Assembly (NCBI GenBank): GCA_024072375.1
Contig: CP099617.1
Coordinates: 1,344,001 to 1,408,000, forward strand
Direction of reading: 5' to 3'
DNA from: Sphingomonadaceae bacterium OTU29LAMAA1
GTDB lineage: Bacteria; Pseudomonadota; Alphaproteobacteria; Sphingomonadales; Sphingomonadaceae
Length of the DNA stretch: 64,000 bases
The notes beneath the pieces were generated by a model. It did no database searches and was not told the DNA's origin. It saw only the letters and a program-made list of their open reading frames with translations. Within the stretch, counting starts at the first letter, position 1, and every line of letters starts with the position of its first letter. A program made the position numbers and the translations under genes. Shown one piece after another: positions 36,169 through 45,502 of the stretch.

Positions 36169-37659
36169 ATGAGCGACTGGACCGCGATCGAAGCCCTGCC
36201 CTCCCCGAAGCTCACCGAGCTGTTCGATCAGGACGGCGAGCGGCTGTCGAAGTTCAGCCTTGACGTGGCCGGCATCCATTTCGACTGGTCGAAGACGCAT
36301 CTGACCACCGAGGCGGTAGATGCCTTCGCTGCGCTCGCCAGGGTGCAGGATCTGGCTGGCAAGCGCGATGCGATGTTTGGTGGCGAGCATGTCAACGTTA
36401 CCGAGGACCGCCCGGTCGAACACACCGCCGAGCGCGGCGAAGGCAATGCCGAGAGTGTCGCGCGCGCTCGCAAGTTCCATGAACGGATGCGCTCGCTGAT
36501 CGACGCAATCGAAGGCGGCGCGCTCGGCGACATCCGCCACGTGCTGCACATCGGTATCGGCGGATCGGCGCTAGGGCCGCATCTGCTGATCGACGCATTG
36601 GGGCGCGAGGATGCGCGTTACGACGTGGCGATCGTCTCCAACGTGGACGGTGTCGCGCTGGAGGATGCGATCAAGGATTTCGATCCTGCTGCGACGCTGC
36701 TGGTGCTCGCCTCCAAGACCTTCACCACCAAGGAAACGCTGCTCAATGCCCAGTCGGCGCTGCAGTGGATGACCGAACATGGCGTCGAGGACCCGTACGG
36801 CAAGGTCATCGCGCTGACCGCCGCTCCGGACAAGGCGATGGAATGGGGCGTTGACGAAACCCGCATCCTGCCGTTCGGCGAGGGGGTCGGCGGGCGCTAT
36901 TCGCTCTGGTCGTCGATCGGCTTCCCCGCGGCGATCGGCCTCGGCTGGGGCGCGTTCGAGGAATTGCTGGAAGGCGCGGCGGAAATGGACCGCCATTTCC
37001 GCCTGACCGCGCTGCATGAGAATGCGCCGGCGCTCGCCGCCTTCGCCGACCTTTATTATACGCAGGTTCGCCACGCCGAGACGCGCGCGCCCTTCGCCTA
37101 TGATGAACGGCTGCGCCTGCTGCCGAGTTACCTCCAGCAACTCGAGATGGAGTCGAACGGCAAGGGCGTGAAGATCGACGGCACGCCGGTCGGTCGGCTG
37201 ACCGCGGCGATCACCTGGGGCGGCGTCGGCACCGACGCGCAACATGCTGTGTTCCAGCTGCTGCATCAGGGGACGCATCTGGTCCCGGTCGAGTTCATCG
37301 CAGTGATCGAACCGGGCGATACGCTGGCCGAGGATCACCACCGTGAATTGCTCATCAATGCCTTCGCGCAGGGCGCCGCGCTGATGAAGGGCAAGCAGGT
37401 CGACGACCCCGCGCGCAGCTATTCGGGCGATCGGCCGTCGTCGACGCTGCTGCTCGATGTGCTCGACCCTCGGACGCTCGGCGCATTGATCGCCTTCTAC
37501 GAGCATCGCGTGTTCGTGAACGGCGTGCTGCTGGGAATCAATTCGTTTGATCAGTTCGGCGTCGAGCTGGGCAAGGAAATGGCCAAGGCCGCGGACAAGG
37601 GCGGACAATCGTTCGACCCCTCCACCGAGGATCTGATTCGCCGCGCCGGTCTGGATTGA
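36169..37659 (+). CDS. pgi: Glucose-6-phosphate isomerase
   Basis: A 496-residue glycolytic isomerase interconverting glucose 6-phosphate and fructose 6-phosphate. Phosphate-binding GIGGSALGP and the SKTFTTKET segment are seen. The PGI signature 1 area is around GRYSLWSSIGFPAAI, the catalytic Glu region follows, and signature 2 has the Lys/His in GVLLGINSFDQFGVELGK. The ATG at 36169 has GAAGGA 8 bases upstream; one at 36160 would abut it. Confidence 0.96.
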   Translation: MSDWTAIEALPSPKLTELFDQDGERLSKFSLDVAGIHFDWSKTHLTTEAVDAFAALARVQDLAGKRDAMFGGEHVNVTEDRPVEHTAERGEGNAESVARARKFHERMRSLIDAIEGGALGDIRHVLHIGIGGSALGPHLLIDALGREDARYDVAIVSNVDGVALEDAIKDFDPAATLLVLASKTFTTKETLLNAQSALQWMTEHGVEDPYGKVIALTAAPDKAMEWGVDETRILPFGEGVGGRYSLWSSIGFPAAIGLGWGAFEELLEGAAEMDRHFRLTALHENAPALAAFADLYYTQVRHAETRAPFAYDERLRLLPSYLQQLEMESNGKGVKIDGTPVGRLTAAITWGGVGTDAQHAVFQLLHQGTHLVPVEFIAVIEPGDTLAEDHHRELLINAFAQGAALMKGKQVDDPARSYSGDRPSSTLLLDVLDPRTLGALIAFYEHRVFVNGVLLGINSFDQFGVELGKEMAKAADKGGQSFDPSTEDLIRRAGLD

Positions 37660-37694
37660 TGGCGTCGATCGGGATCCTCGTGCGTTGAGCGACG

Positions 37695-38078
37695 ATGATC
37701 CCGATCCTGCTCGCCGCGGCGCTGGCCGCGCCATCGACGGTCGCCGACATGCGATGGCAGAAACGTGTGCTGCTACTAGCTGCGCCGACACCCGACGATC
37801 CCGGCATCGCAGCCCAACGGCAGGCGCTGGTCGGTTGGGATGCTGAGGCACTGGAACGGGATCTTGCCATCGTGACGGTGATCGGCGACCGCGTCTTTGG
37901 GTCGACCGATCCAGGGCCGAACTTGCGCGCGCGATATCGGATACCGGCAGGCCGGTTCGTTGCGATCCTGATCGGCAAGGATGGCGGCGAAAAGATGCGC
38001 GCGGCGAAGCCCATCGCGCCGCAGGTATTGGCGGAGGCAATCGATGCGATGCCGATGTGGCGCGCGGGACAGCACTGA
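37695..38078 (+). CDS. DUF4174-family secreted protein
   Basis: A 127-residue protein with a short signal peptide (MIPILLAAALAAPSTVA). A thioredoxin-like domain follows, beginning MRWQKRVLLLAAPTPDD and containing ERDLAIVTVIGD and VAILIGKDGGEKMR. This matches the uncharacterised DUF4174 family. No CxxC active site is present, so it is not a disulfide oxidoreductase. It lies 35 bases after pgi and may be co-transcribed. Confidence 0.75.
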   Translation: MIPILLAAALAAPSTVADMRWQKRVLLLAAPTPDDPGIAAQRQALVGWDAEALERDLAIVTVIGDRVFGSTDPGPNLRARYRIPAGRFVAILIGKDGGEKMRAAKPIAPQVLAEAIDAMPMWRAGQH

Positions 38079-38131
38079 TTGCAGATCCGTCGGATGTTCG
38101 ACTATGAGTATTGCCGCGGCGGAAGATACAC

Positions 38132-38356
38132 ATGCGGATCGACATCAACGATTGGCGAGTGACCGATGCCGCAGCCCGCAATGATCGCCACTTGCGCAGT
38201 CAAGGCATCACGGTCGGCAAATCGATCGATAAGCTGATCGCCAAACGCTGCATTATCGACCGACCGCCCCTACTTTACAGTGTTCGGGACTTCGATCCCG
38301 TCATTCAGCATCTCGGCCCGCGGTCGGCGATGGACCTTGCTAGCGGAGTGAATTGA
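38132..38356 (+). pseudogene. VapC (PIN-domain toxin) C-terminal remnant
   Basis: This frame encodes about 74 residues resembling only the C-terminal half of VapC RNase toxins: LRSQGITVGKSIDKLIAKRC, then LLYSVRDFDPVIQHLG. The conserved Asp of the TIDxLIA segment and of the DRDFD segment survive. The N-terminal catalytic Asp and Glu motifs and any VapB antitoxin gene are absent. It is interpreted as a decayed toxin-antitoxin locus. Its stop overlaps the start of gor. Confidence 0.65.
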
Positions 38357-39702
38357 TGGCCGACTATGATTACGATCTCTTCGTCATTGGAGCAGGGTCG
38401 GGCGGCACCCGGGCGAGCCGCGTCGCCGCTGCGCATGGCGCTAGAGTAGCCGTGGCGGAGGAATATCGCGTCGGTGGCACCTGCGTGATCCGGGGCTGCG
38501 TGCCGAAGAAGCTGCTGATCTACGGTGCCCATTTCGCCGAAGATCTGAAGGATGCAAAGCGCTTCGGCTGGCAGGTGCCGGACCAGTGCGACTTCGACTG
38601 GAAGACGCTGCGTGACAACGTGCTGGAAGAGGTCGACCGGATCAACGGCGCCTACACCCAGACGCTGGAGAACCACGGCGTCGAGATCATCCACCAGCGC
38701 GCGACGATCACCGGTCCGCACAGCGTCCGGTTGGCGGATGGGACGGAAAAGACGGCGGAGCGTATCCTCGTCGCGGTCGGCGCGCGGCCGGCCGTCCCGC
38801 CATGTTCCGGCGCCGAACACGGCATCACCAGCAACGAAGCGTTCCATCTCGACGCCCTTCCGAAGCGGGTACTGATCGCCGGTGCCGGGTATATCGCCAA
38901 CGAATTCGCCGGCATCTTTCACCAGCTCGGCGCACACGTCATCATCATGAACCGGACGCAGGACATCCTGCGCGGTTACGACCTGTCGATCCGCGATCGC
39001 CTGCTCCAGATCAGCATGATGAAGGGATTGGAATTCAAGTTCGATGCGAATTTCGAAGGCATCGACAAGGGTGAGGACGGGTGCCTCACGGTCCGTATGT
39101 CCGGCCATGAGCCGGTGACGGTGGACATGGTGATGTTCGCAACCGGCCGCGTGCCGAACACCGAGGATCTCGGACTGGAAGATGCCGGCGTGACGCTGGA
39201 AAAGGGCGCGATCGTCGTCGACGAGCATAACCGTTCCAACATCGACAGCATCTTCGCGATCGGCGATGTCACCAATCGCATCCAGCTGACGCCGATCGCG
39301 ATCCGGGAGGGGCAGGCGTTCGCCGACACCTATTATGGCAACAAGCCGACGGTCGTCGATTACGCCAACATCCCGTCTGCGGTCTTCAGCCATCCGCCGC
39401 TCGCCGGCGTCGGCATGACCGAGAGCGAGGCCAAGCAGAAGCTGGGGTCGGTCAGCGTCTATTCCTCGGACTTCCGGCCGATGAAGAACGTGCTGGCCGG
39501 CCGCAACGAACGGGCGCTCTACAAGATGGTGTGCGATGGCGAGACGGGACGGATCGTCGGCCTCCACATGATCGGACCCGACGTACCGGAAATCCTGCAA
39601 GCCGCAGCGATCGCGGTGAAGGCCGGCCTGACCAAGGCGCAGTTCGACGAGACGGTCGCGCTCCACCCGACGATGGCGGAAGAACTCGTGTTGATGAAGT
39701 AA
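38356..39702 (+). CDS. gor: Glutathione-disulfide reductase
   Basis: A 448-residue NADPH-dependent flavoenzyme regenerating reduced glutathione. FAD-binding IGAGSGGTRASR, redox-active Cys43 and Cys48 (GGTCVIRGCVPKK), and the NADPH motif GAGYIANEFAGIFHQLG are seen. FAIGDVTNRIQLTP and the catalytic His-Glu pair in ALHPTMAEE follow. The position after GAGYIA with R in NRTQDILRGYD fits NADPH preference. ATG at 38356 is preferred to a TTG three bases earlier. Confidence 0.95.
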   Translation: MADYDYDLFVIGAGSGGTRASRVAAAHGARVAVAEEYRVGGTCVIRGCVPKKLLIYGAHFAEDLKDAKRFGWQVPDQCDFDWKTLRDNVLEEVDRINGAYTQTLENHGVEIIHQRATITGPHSVRLADGTEKTAERILVAVGARPAVPPCSGAEHGITSNEAFHLDALPKRVLIAGAGYIANEFAGIFHQLGAHVIIMNRTQDILRGYDLSIRDRLLQISMMKGLEFKFDANFEGIDKGEDGCLTVRMSGHEPVTVDMVMFATGRVPNTEDLGLEDAGVTLEKGAIVVDEHNRSNIDSIFAIGDVTNRIQLTPIAIREGQAFADTYYGNKPTVVDYANIPSAVFSHPPLAGVGMTESEAKQKLGSVSVYSSDFRPMKNVLAGRNERALYKMVCDGETGRIVGLHMIGPDVPEILQAAAIAVKAGLTKAQFDETVALHPTMAEELVLMK

Positions 39703-39735
39703 GCTTCGCCACACGACCGTCGGGCAAGCCAAGCA

Positions 39736-39763
39736 ACCCGGGACGCCGTAAGGCGCTCCGGGT
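39736..39763. terminator. Hairpin between gor and enoyl-CoA hydratase
   Basis: ACCCGG-GA-CGCC, loop GTAA, GGCG-CT-CCGGGT: a 10-bp stem with a 2-base internal mismatch between two convergent genes. The position suggests a shared transcription end, although no T-tract is seen. Confidence 0.45.
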
Positions 39764-39816
39764 GACGACATCGGCGTTGACGGTGAGGTGGCTCGACGAC
39801 CGCCGACGATCGTTTC

Positions 39817-40611
39817 TCAGGCTCCGACGAAGCGCCCGGGGCGGCGTTCGTTCACCGCCCTCACCCCTTCGGCGAAGTCTCCGGTCTTCTGCAGCCACGC
39901 CTGTTCCGCCAGCTCGTGATCGGTCTGACGCTGCACCAGATCGAACAGATCGCCGCGCATCGTCGCGCGGGTCGATCGGACCGCGAGCGGCGCACCGGCG
40001 GCAATCTCCTGGGCCAACGCCAGCGCCTCGGCGCGCAGGCGATCGGCGGACGCCAGCACGTCGACCAGCCCCCATTCCGCCGCCTGCTCGCCTTTGATCC
40101 GTCGCGCGGTCAGGTTCATCAGCAACGCGCGCTGGCGTCCGACGACCCGCTCCAGCACCGCCGAAATACCGAAGCCGGGATGGAAACCCAGCGCCACGAA
40201 ATTGGCGACGAAGCGCGCTTCGGGCGCAGCGACGCGGAAATCGGCGACGAGCGCGAGACCCAGCCCCGCTCCCACCGCAGCCCCCTGCACCGCAGCGACT
40301 ACCGGCGTCTGCACGGCGTACAATCGTGCCGCCGCCACATAGAACGGGTTACGGCTGCCGGCAGGTTGATCTTCGGCCACCGGATTGTCGCGCGCCAGAT
40401 CGGCACCGGCGCAAAAGATCCGGCCATCCGACTGGAGTACGATCGCGCGCACGTCCGGATCGGCATCCGCGGCAGAGAATGCCGCCCCGATCGCCTCGAT
40501 CGTCGCGAGATCGGCGAAATTGTGGGGTGGCCGCGCAAAGGTCACGATTGCGACATGGCCGTCCCGAACGACCTGGATGGACGGTGCTGAAGCGGATGGG
40601 GCGTTGCTCAT
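39817..40611 (-). CDS. Enoyl-CoA hydratase/isomerase family protein
   Basis: A 264-residue crotonase-superfamily enzyme with the oxyanion-hole motif SDGRIFCAGADLAR and VVAAVQGAAVGAGLGLALVAD. The usual catalytic Glu of the second motif region (ALGFHPGFG) is absent, as in several isomerase or hydrolase branches. The exact reaction is uncertain; a role in acyl-CoA catabolism is likely. It is monocistronic, with a 370-base gap upstream that also serves the divergent TonB receptor. Confidence 0.88.
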   Translation of the reverse strand: MSNAPSASAPSIQVVRDGHVAIVTFARPPHNFADLATIEAIGAAFSAADADPDVRAIVLQSDGRIFCAGADLARDNPVAEDQPAGSRNPFYVAAARLYAVQTPVVAAVQGAAVGAGLGLALVADFRVAAPEARFVANFVALGFHPGFGISAVLERVVGRQRALLMNLTARRIKGEQAAEWGLVDVLASADRLRAEALALAQEIAAGAPLAVRSTRATMRGDLFDLVQRQTDHELAEQAWLQKTGDFAEGVRAVNERRPGRFVGA

Positions 40612-40981
40612 CGTGACATTGTGCCGTGTCGCGGATGCACATGCCAGCCATCAAGCGTCGAAAGCACCGTTGCAGCAATATCACGGTCGTGGACAGAAGT
40701 GGCTCCGGTTCGGAACCGTAATGGTTTTCGCCGTATTGAACTGGTGTTGTCGGACACTCCACCATAAGGGAGCGGCCCTTCGACACGATAGAGGCGGACC
40801 ACCGCCCGATCACACCATGGGACGGAGCGTCTTGCTCCACTCCGGGGAGGGATGAACAGGGCGCGGTGGCCGGCACCATCGCTTCCCCGACGGCCGGACG
40901 GGATATCGGCCGCAGCTCCTTTCCCCGGTCGCAGGATAACAGCTGCATTCGCCGCCGGGCGGATCGCGCAGGGGAACAGAC
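40612..40981. other. Divergent intergenic region, enoyl-CoA hydratase / TonB receptor
   Basis: These 370 bases hold no credible gene. A small hairpin, CGGTTCGGAACCG, is at about 40709-40721. The long space before the receptor suggests a regulated promoter and an extended 5' leader. AGGGGAA lies about 6 bases before the receptor ATG. Confidence 0.6.
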
Positions 40982-43939
40982 ATGAAGACCACCACGATCG
41001 TGGCGCTGCGCGCCGCACTTGCCACCACCACCGTCCTTGGCGGCATCGCGATGACCGCGCCGGTCGCGGCGCAGACCACGACCGCGCAGGTACGCGGTCA
41101 GGTTCGCGGCGCGGATGGCGCGCCCGTCGGGGCCGCAACGGTGACCGCCGTCAGCACCGCGACCAATCAGACCTTCCGCGCGACCAGTGACGCGAACGGC
41201 AGCTATACGCTGAACGGCCTGCGTCCGGGCGAATACCGCATCACGATCGCGGGTGCCGACGGGTCGGTGTTCGAGCGCGTTGTGGTGGTCGGCGTCGGCC
41301 AGTCCGCCACACTCGATGCCACGCTCGGCGCTGCACAGACCGAGACGACGACGGTACCCGGCGGAACCACAGCGGGCGATAACGGCGAGATCGTGGTCAC
41401 CGGCAGCCGTCTGGTCGAGACGCGTACCAGCGAAGTCGCGACCAACGTCAGCCAGACGCAGATCCGCACGCTGCCGCAGACCGATCGCAACTTCCTGTCG
41501 TTCGCCGCGCTGGCTCCCGGCGTCCGCTACAACGACAGCGAAACCGACAAGGGCTTCAGCTCGGGCGCATCGACGGCCAGCCAGGTCAACGTGTTCGTCG
41601 ACGGCATCAGTCTGAAGAACAAGCTCCGCGAGGGCGGCGTCGCCGGTCAGCAGAACAGTCGCGGCAATCCGTTCGGCCAGCTTGCCGTGCAGGAATTCCG
41701 TGTTCTGACCCAGAACTACAAGGCGGAATACGAGCAGGCCGGCGCGGCAGTCATCACCTCGGTGACCAAGTCGGGCACAAACGAATTCCATGGCGAGGTC
41801 TTCGGCCAATACACCGACAAGAAGCTGAGCGAGAAGGCCTTCCTCGACAAGCTCAACAACCGTCCCGAACCCGCGTTCGAGCGCAAGCAATACGGCATCG
41901 CGCTGGGCGGCCCGATCATCAAGGACAAGCTGTTCTTCTTCGGCACGTACGAAGGCAACGATCAGGATCGTGCCTTCAACGTCGCCTCGACCGCCTCGGC
42001 GACGCAGCGGGCGGACTTCGAACGGATCAGCGGACGTCGCCTGAACGAATTTGAAGGCGCGTTCGTCAGCCCGTTCCGCGGCGACTTCTACTTCGGCAAG
42101 CTGACCTTCACGCCGGATTCGAACCAGGTGTTCGACCTGTCGTACAGCCGTCGCTCGGAAACCGATATTCAGGGCTTCGGTGGTAACACCTCGTTCTCGG
42201 CGGCTGAGAACAAGATCAATACAGTCGATACCTATCTGTTCAAATGGACGTACACCGGCGATAACTTCGTCAACGAAGTCAACGTCAACTATCTCAACTA
42301 CAAGTTCAGCCCGACCTCGTTGAACCCCGACCTGCCACAGTTCGACTACCAGGGCATCATCGTGTTCGGCGGCAAGGATTCGACCCGCCGCGAAGTCCAG
42401 CAGAGCTACACCCTCCGTGACGACGTGACGTGGACCGCGATCGACGGTCACACGATCAAGGTCGGCGGTCGCGTCGAGGTGACCGACATCGAATTCAACA
42501 ACCAGTCGTTCATCCAGCCGCGCTACACCTTCACCACGGCCGGCGCGAACACGCCGAACGACCTTACCGACGACACCAACATCTCATTCCCGGCCGAAGC
42601 ACGCCTTGGCCTGGGCAACGGCCGCATCTTCGGTGCGAACACCCAGCTCGGCTTCTATGCCCAGGACGATTGGGACGTCACCGATCGACTCCAGTTGAAC
42701 GTCGGTGTCCGCTACGATTACGAAACGAACGGCTTCAACAATCATTACGTCACACCCGGCCGGGCCGCGGCGGCGTTGCGCTCGTTGCCCAGCACGTTCT
42801 ACTTCAATCCCGAGGATTACATCACGGACGGCAACGATCGTTCGCCGTTCAAATGGGCATTCGCGCCGCGCTTTGGCTTTTCGTGGGACATCAACGACGA
42901 CCAGAGCACCGTCATCTTCGGCGGCGCGGGCCGGTACTATGATCGCAACAACTTCAACAACACCGTCGACGAACTCAGCCGGACGATCAATCCGATCGGC
43001 CTGTTCCGCTTCTCGGCGACCGGCCTGCCGCGCAACGGCCAGCCGACGGTCCCGTGGAACCCGTCTTACCTGACCCGTGACGGTCTGCTGGCACTGGCGG
43101 CGACTTCGACACAGGGCCTGCCGGAACTGTTTGCGGTCAAGAACGACGCCAAGCCTCCGGTCAACGACCAGTTCAGCCTCGGCGTCCGCCAGAAGGTCGG
43201 TGTATTCCAGGCATCGGTGACCGCGTCCTACCAGCGCGGCCGCAACGGCTATACCAACCTGTTTGCGACCCGTCAGAACAACGGTCTGGGCGGTTGCTGC
43301 AACACAGCCAGCGCGATCCGCAACGGCTATGCCAACGTCATCGTCGGCTATGACGGCCTCGATACCCGGTACAAGGCGATCTACTTCACGCTCGACAAGA
43401 ACTACACGCAGGCGAGCGGCTGGGGCGTCAACATCGCCTACACGCTGGGCAAGGCCGAGAAGAACGGCGGCGATCTGTTCAGCCTCGATGGTCTGACGCC
43501 GGACGGCTACGGCTGGCGCAACAGCCCGGGCGACGAACGTCACCGGGTCGTGCTGTCGTCGATCATCGACCTGCCGCTGAACTTCCAGTTCTCGACCCTG
43601 ACGACGCTGGGTTCGGGTTCGGCGTATAACGTTACCGACGGAACGCGCGGCACGGATAGCGGTGCCGCTCTGCCGACCACCTTCTATCCGATCAAGAACT
43701 GCATCAAGGGCCTGTTCGCTTTCTGCGAAGTAAACCTGACCTTGGCCAACAAGACCAAGATCTTCGGCAACCACGAAGTGGAGCTGGCGCTCGACGTCCT
43801 TAACGCCTTCAACAATAAGAACTTCAGCGGATTCGATGGCTTCTTCAGCGCAAGCGATCCGCTGATCCGCACAGAGATCGGCACCAGCACGATCACCCTG
43901 CCCCGGCGCCTTCAGCTGCGCGCCGGATATCGCTTCTGA
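40982..43939 (+). CDS. TonB-dependent receptor, Oar-like with CarboxypepD_reg domain
   Basis: A 985-residue outer-membrane receptor. The signal peptide ends near residue 31 (VAAQ). Residues of about 35-105 form a carboxypeptidase regulatory-like (SusC-type) domain: VRGADGAPVGAATVTAVSTA and LRPGEYRITI. A plug domain follows with EIVVTGSRL and IRTLPQTDRNFLSFA. A long beta-barrel ends in RRLQLRAGYRF, with the terminal aromatic needed for BAM insertion. It lies 76 bases before a GH144-like glucanase, so oligosaccharide uptake is plausible. A hairpin terminator follows. Confidence 0.93.
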   Translation: MKTTTIVALRAALATTTVLGGIAMTAPVAAQTTTAQVRGQVRGADGAPVGAATVTAVSTATNQTFRATSDANGSYTLNGLRPGEYRITIAGADGSVFERVVVVGVGQSATLDATLGAAQTETTTVPGGTTAGDNGEIVVTGSRLVETRTSEVATNVSQTQIRTLPQTDRNFLSFAALAPGVRYNDSETDKGFSSGASTASQVNVFVDGISLKNKLREGGVAGQQNSRGNPFGQLAVQEFRVLTQNYKAEYEQAGAAVITSVTKSGTNEFHGEVFGQYTDKKLSEKAFLDKLNNRPEPAFERKQYGIALGGPIIKDKLFFFGTYEGNDQDRAFNVASTASATQRADFERISGRRLNEFEGAFVSPFRGDFYFGKLTFTPDSNQVFDLSYSRRSETDIQGFGGNTSFSAAENKINTVDTYLFKWTYTGDNFVNEVNVNYLNYKFSPTSLNPDLPQFDYQGIIVFGGKDSTRREVQQSYTLRDDVTWTAIDGHTIKVGGRVEVTDIEFNNQSFIQPRYTFTTAGANTPNDLTDDTNISFPAEARLGLGNGRIFGANTQLGFYAQDDWDVTDRLQLNVGVRYDYETNGFNNHYVTPGRAAAALRSLPSTFYFNPEDYITDGNDRSPFKWAFAPRFGFSWDINDDQSTVIFGGAGRYYDRNNFNNTVDELSRTINPIGLFRFSATGLPRNGQPTVPWNPSYLTRDGLLALAATSTQGLPELFAVKNDAKPPVNDQFSLGVRQKVGVFQASVTASYQRGRNGYTNLFATRQNNGLGGCCNTASAIRNGYANVIVGYDGLDTRYKAIYFTLDKNYTQASGWGVNIAYTLGKAEKNGGDLFSLDGLTPDGYGWRNSPGDERHRVVLSSIIDLPLNFQFSTLTTLGSGSAYNVTDGTRGTDSGAALPTTFYPIKNCIKGLFAFCEVNLTLANKTKIFGNHEVELALDVLNAFNNKNFSGFDGFFSASDPLIRTEIGTSTITLPRRLQLRAGYRF

Positions 43940-43946
43940 CCTGCAC

Positions 43947-43972
43947 GGGCGGCCTTTTCCCAAAGGTCGCCC
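43947..43972 (+). terminator. Hairpin after TonB receptor
   Basis: GGGCGGCCTTT, loop TCCC, AAAGGTCGCCC forms an 11-bp stem with one G-T pair, just past the receptor stop, followed by GCTCCTTT. It is probably an attenuating terminator before the glucanase gene. Confidence 0.6.
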
Positions 43973-44015
43973 GCTCCTTTCCGGTTCTGCGTAACAACAT
44001 GAGGCGTTTGCGCCG

Positions 44016-45434
44016 ATGATCGACAGACGACACCTTCTCGGCACCGGCGGGCTGGCGCTCGCCGGGGTGGTGGGCGGTTGCGCCACAACGCGAGCGCCCT
44101 CTCCTGCGTCGGCCAACGCGCCACTCGATCTGATTGCCGATCTTCAGGAACGCAGCTTCCGCTTCTTCTGGGACACCACCGATCCCGCCACAGGGTGGGC
44201 GCCCGATCGCTGGCCTACCCCCAGCTTCTCCTCGATCGCCGCGGTCGGGTTCGCGCTCACCGCCTATCCGGTTGGCGTGGTCAACGGCTGGATCACCCGC
44301 GAACAGGCCCGCGCCCGCACCCTCGCCACGCTGGAATGGTTCGCCGCCGCACCTCAGGGGTCGGGTGCCGACGATGCCAGTGGCCACAAGGGCTTCTTCT
44401 ATCACTTCCTGGGCGTGACCAAGGGGTTGCGCTTCGCGCGTGCCGAACTGTCGACGATCGATACCGCGCTGCTGATCGCCGGGGTTTTGTTTGCGGGAAC
44501 GTGGTTCGACGATCGCACCGATCCTGCCGAGGCGCGGATCAGGACACTTGCCGACCAATTGTATGTCGCGATCGACTGGACGTGGATCGTCCCGCGGCCG
44601 CCGTTCCTCTCGATGGGCTGGCACCCGGAAAGCGGCTTCATCCCTTCCGACTGGAATATCTATAATGAGGGGATGCTGATGTACCTCCTCGCGATCGCAT
44701 CGCCGACGCACCCGCTGCCGCCCGCAACATGGGGTGCGCTGACGCAGCGTTTCGAAGCGGCGTGGACCGATCGCTGGGGCGAACCGTACCTGCATTATCC
44801 CCCCCTGTTCGTGCATCAGTACAGCCACGTCTGGATAGATTTCCGCGGCATCCAGGATCCCTTCATCAAGTCGAAGGGTATCGATTATTTCGAGAACAGC
44901 CGCCGCGCGGTGCGCAACCAGCGCGCCTATGGCATCGCCAATCCCGGCGGCTGGGTCGGCTATGACAAGGATTGCTGGGGCTGGACCGCATGCGACGGCC
45001 CCGGAGATTTCAAGCTGACGCTACGTGGCCGTCAGCGTCAATTCTTCAGCTATTCCGAACGGGGTCCGGGCACGCGCGACGACGGTACGATCGCGCCGAC
45101 CGCCGCCGCCGGGTCGATCGCTTTCGAACCGGAGCTGGCCGCCACCTGTCTCCGCACGATGCACCAGCGTTACGGCGAAGGAATCTACGGCAAATACGGT
45201 TTCCTCGATTCGTTCAATCCGACGCTGACCGACGCGAACGCACCGTTGAAACACGGGCAAATCGTGACTGGCACTGGCTGGGTCGACAAGGATTATCTGG
45301 GAATCGATCAGGGTCCGATCGTCGCGATGATCGAGAACCAGCGGACCGGCCTGATCTGGAAGACGATGCAGCGCAATCCGCATCTGCGCCGCGGACTCGA
45401 GCGGGCAGGCTTTCGTGGCGGCTGGCTGGGATAA
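44016..45434 (+). CDS. GH144-like glucanase (glycoamylase domain), Tat-type lipoprotein
   Basis: A 472-residue protein with DRRHLLG followed by a hydrophobic stretch and lipobox VGGC (Cys22), i.e. a Tat-type lipoprotein signal. The rest is one glycoamylase (PF10091) domain: LQERSFRFFWDTTDPATGW, SIAAVGFALTAYPVG, GFFYHFL, and YNEGMLMYLLAIASPTHPLP. Members of this domain characterised so far (GH144) cleave beta-1,2-glucan; the family is often labelled glucoamylase. Its position after a TonB receptor suggests periplasmic breakdown of imported glucan. Confidence 0.85.
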   Translation: MIDRRHLLGTGGLALAGVVGGCATTRAPSPASANAPLDLIADLQERSFRFFWDTTDPATGWAPDRWPTPSFSSIAAVGFALTAYPVGVVNGWITREQARARTLATLEWFAAAPQGSGADDASGHKGFFYHFLGVTKGLRFARAELSTIDTALLIAGVLFAGTWFDDRTDPAEARIRTLADQLYVAIDWTWIVPRPPFLSMGWHPESGFIPSDWNIYNEGMLMYLLAIASPTHPLPPATWGALTQRFEAAWTDRWGEPYLHYPPLFVHQYSHVWIDFRGIQDPFIKSKGIDYFENSRRAVRNQRAYGIANPGGWVGYDKDCWGWTACDGPGDFKLTLRGRQRQFFSYSERGPGTRDDGTIAPTAAAGSIAFEPELAATCLRTMHQRYGEGIYGKYGFLDSFNPTLTDANAPLKHGQIVTGTGWVDKDYLGIDQGPIVAMIENQRTGLIWKTMQRNPHLRRGLERAGFRGGWLG

Positions 45435-45502
45435 CACCTCTTCCAACATTGCGGACCGCCGCCTAGAGAGGATGCATACCCGATCCTCGAAGGGCCTGCA
45501 TC

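Noticed and set aside
40349-42451. Minus-strand frame of about 700 codons across the enoyl-CoA hydratase start and TonB receptor
   Set aside because: It is antisense to the receptor and has no recognisable domain.
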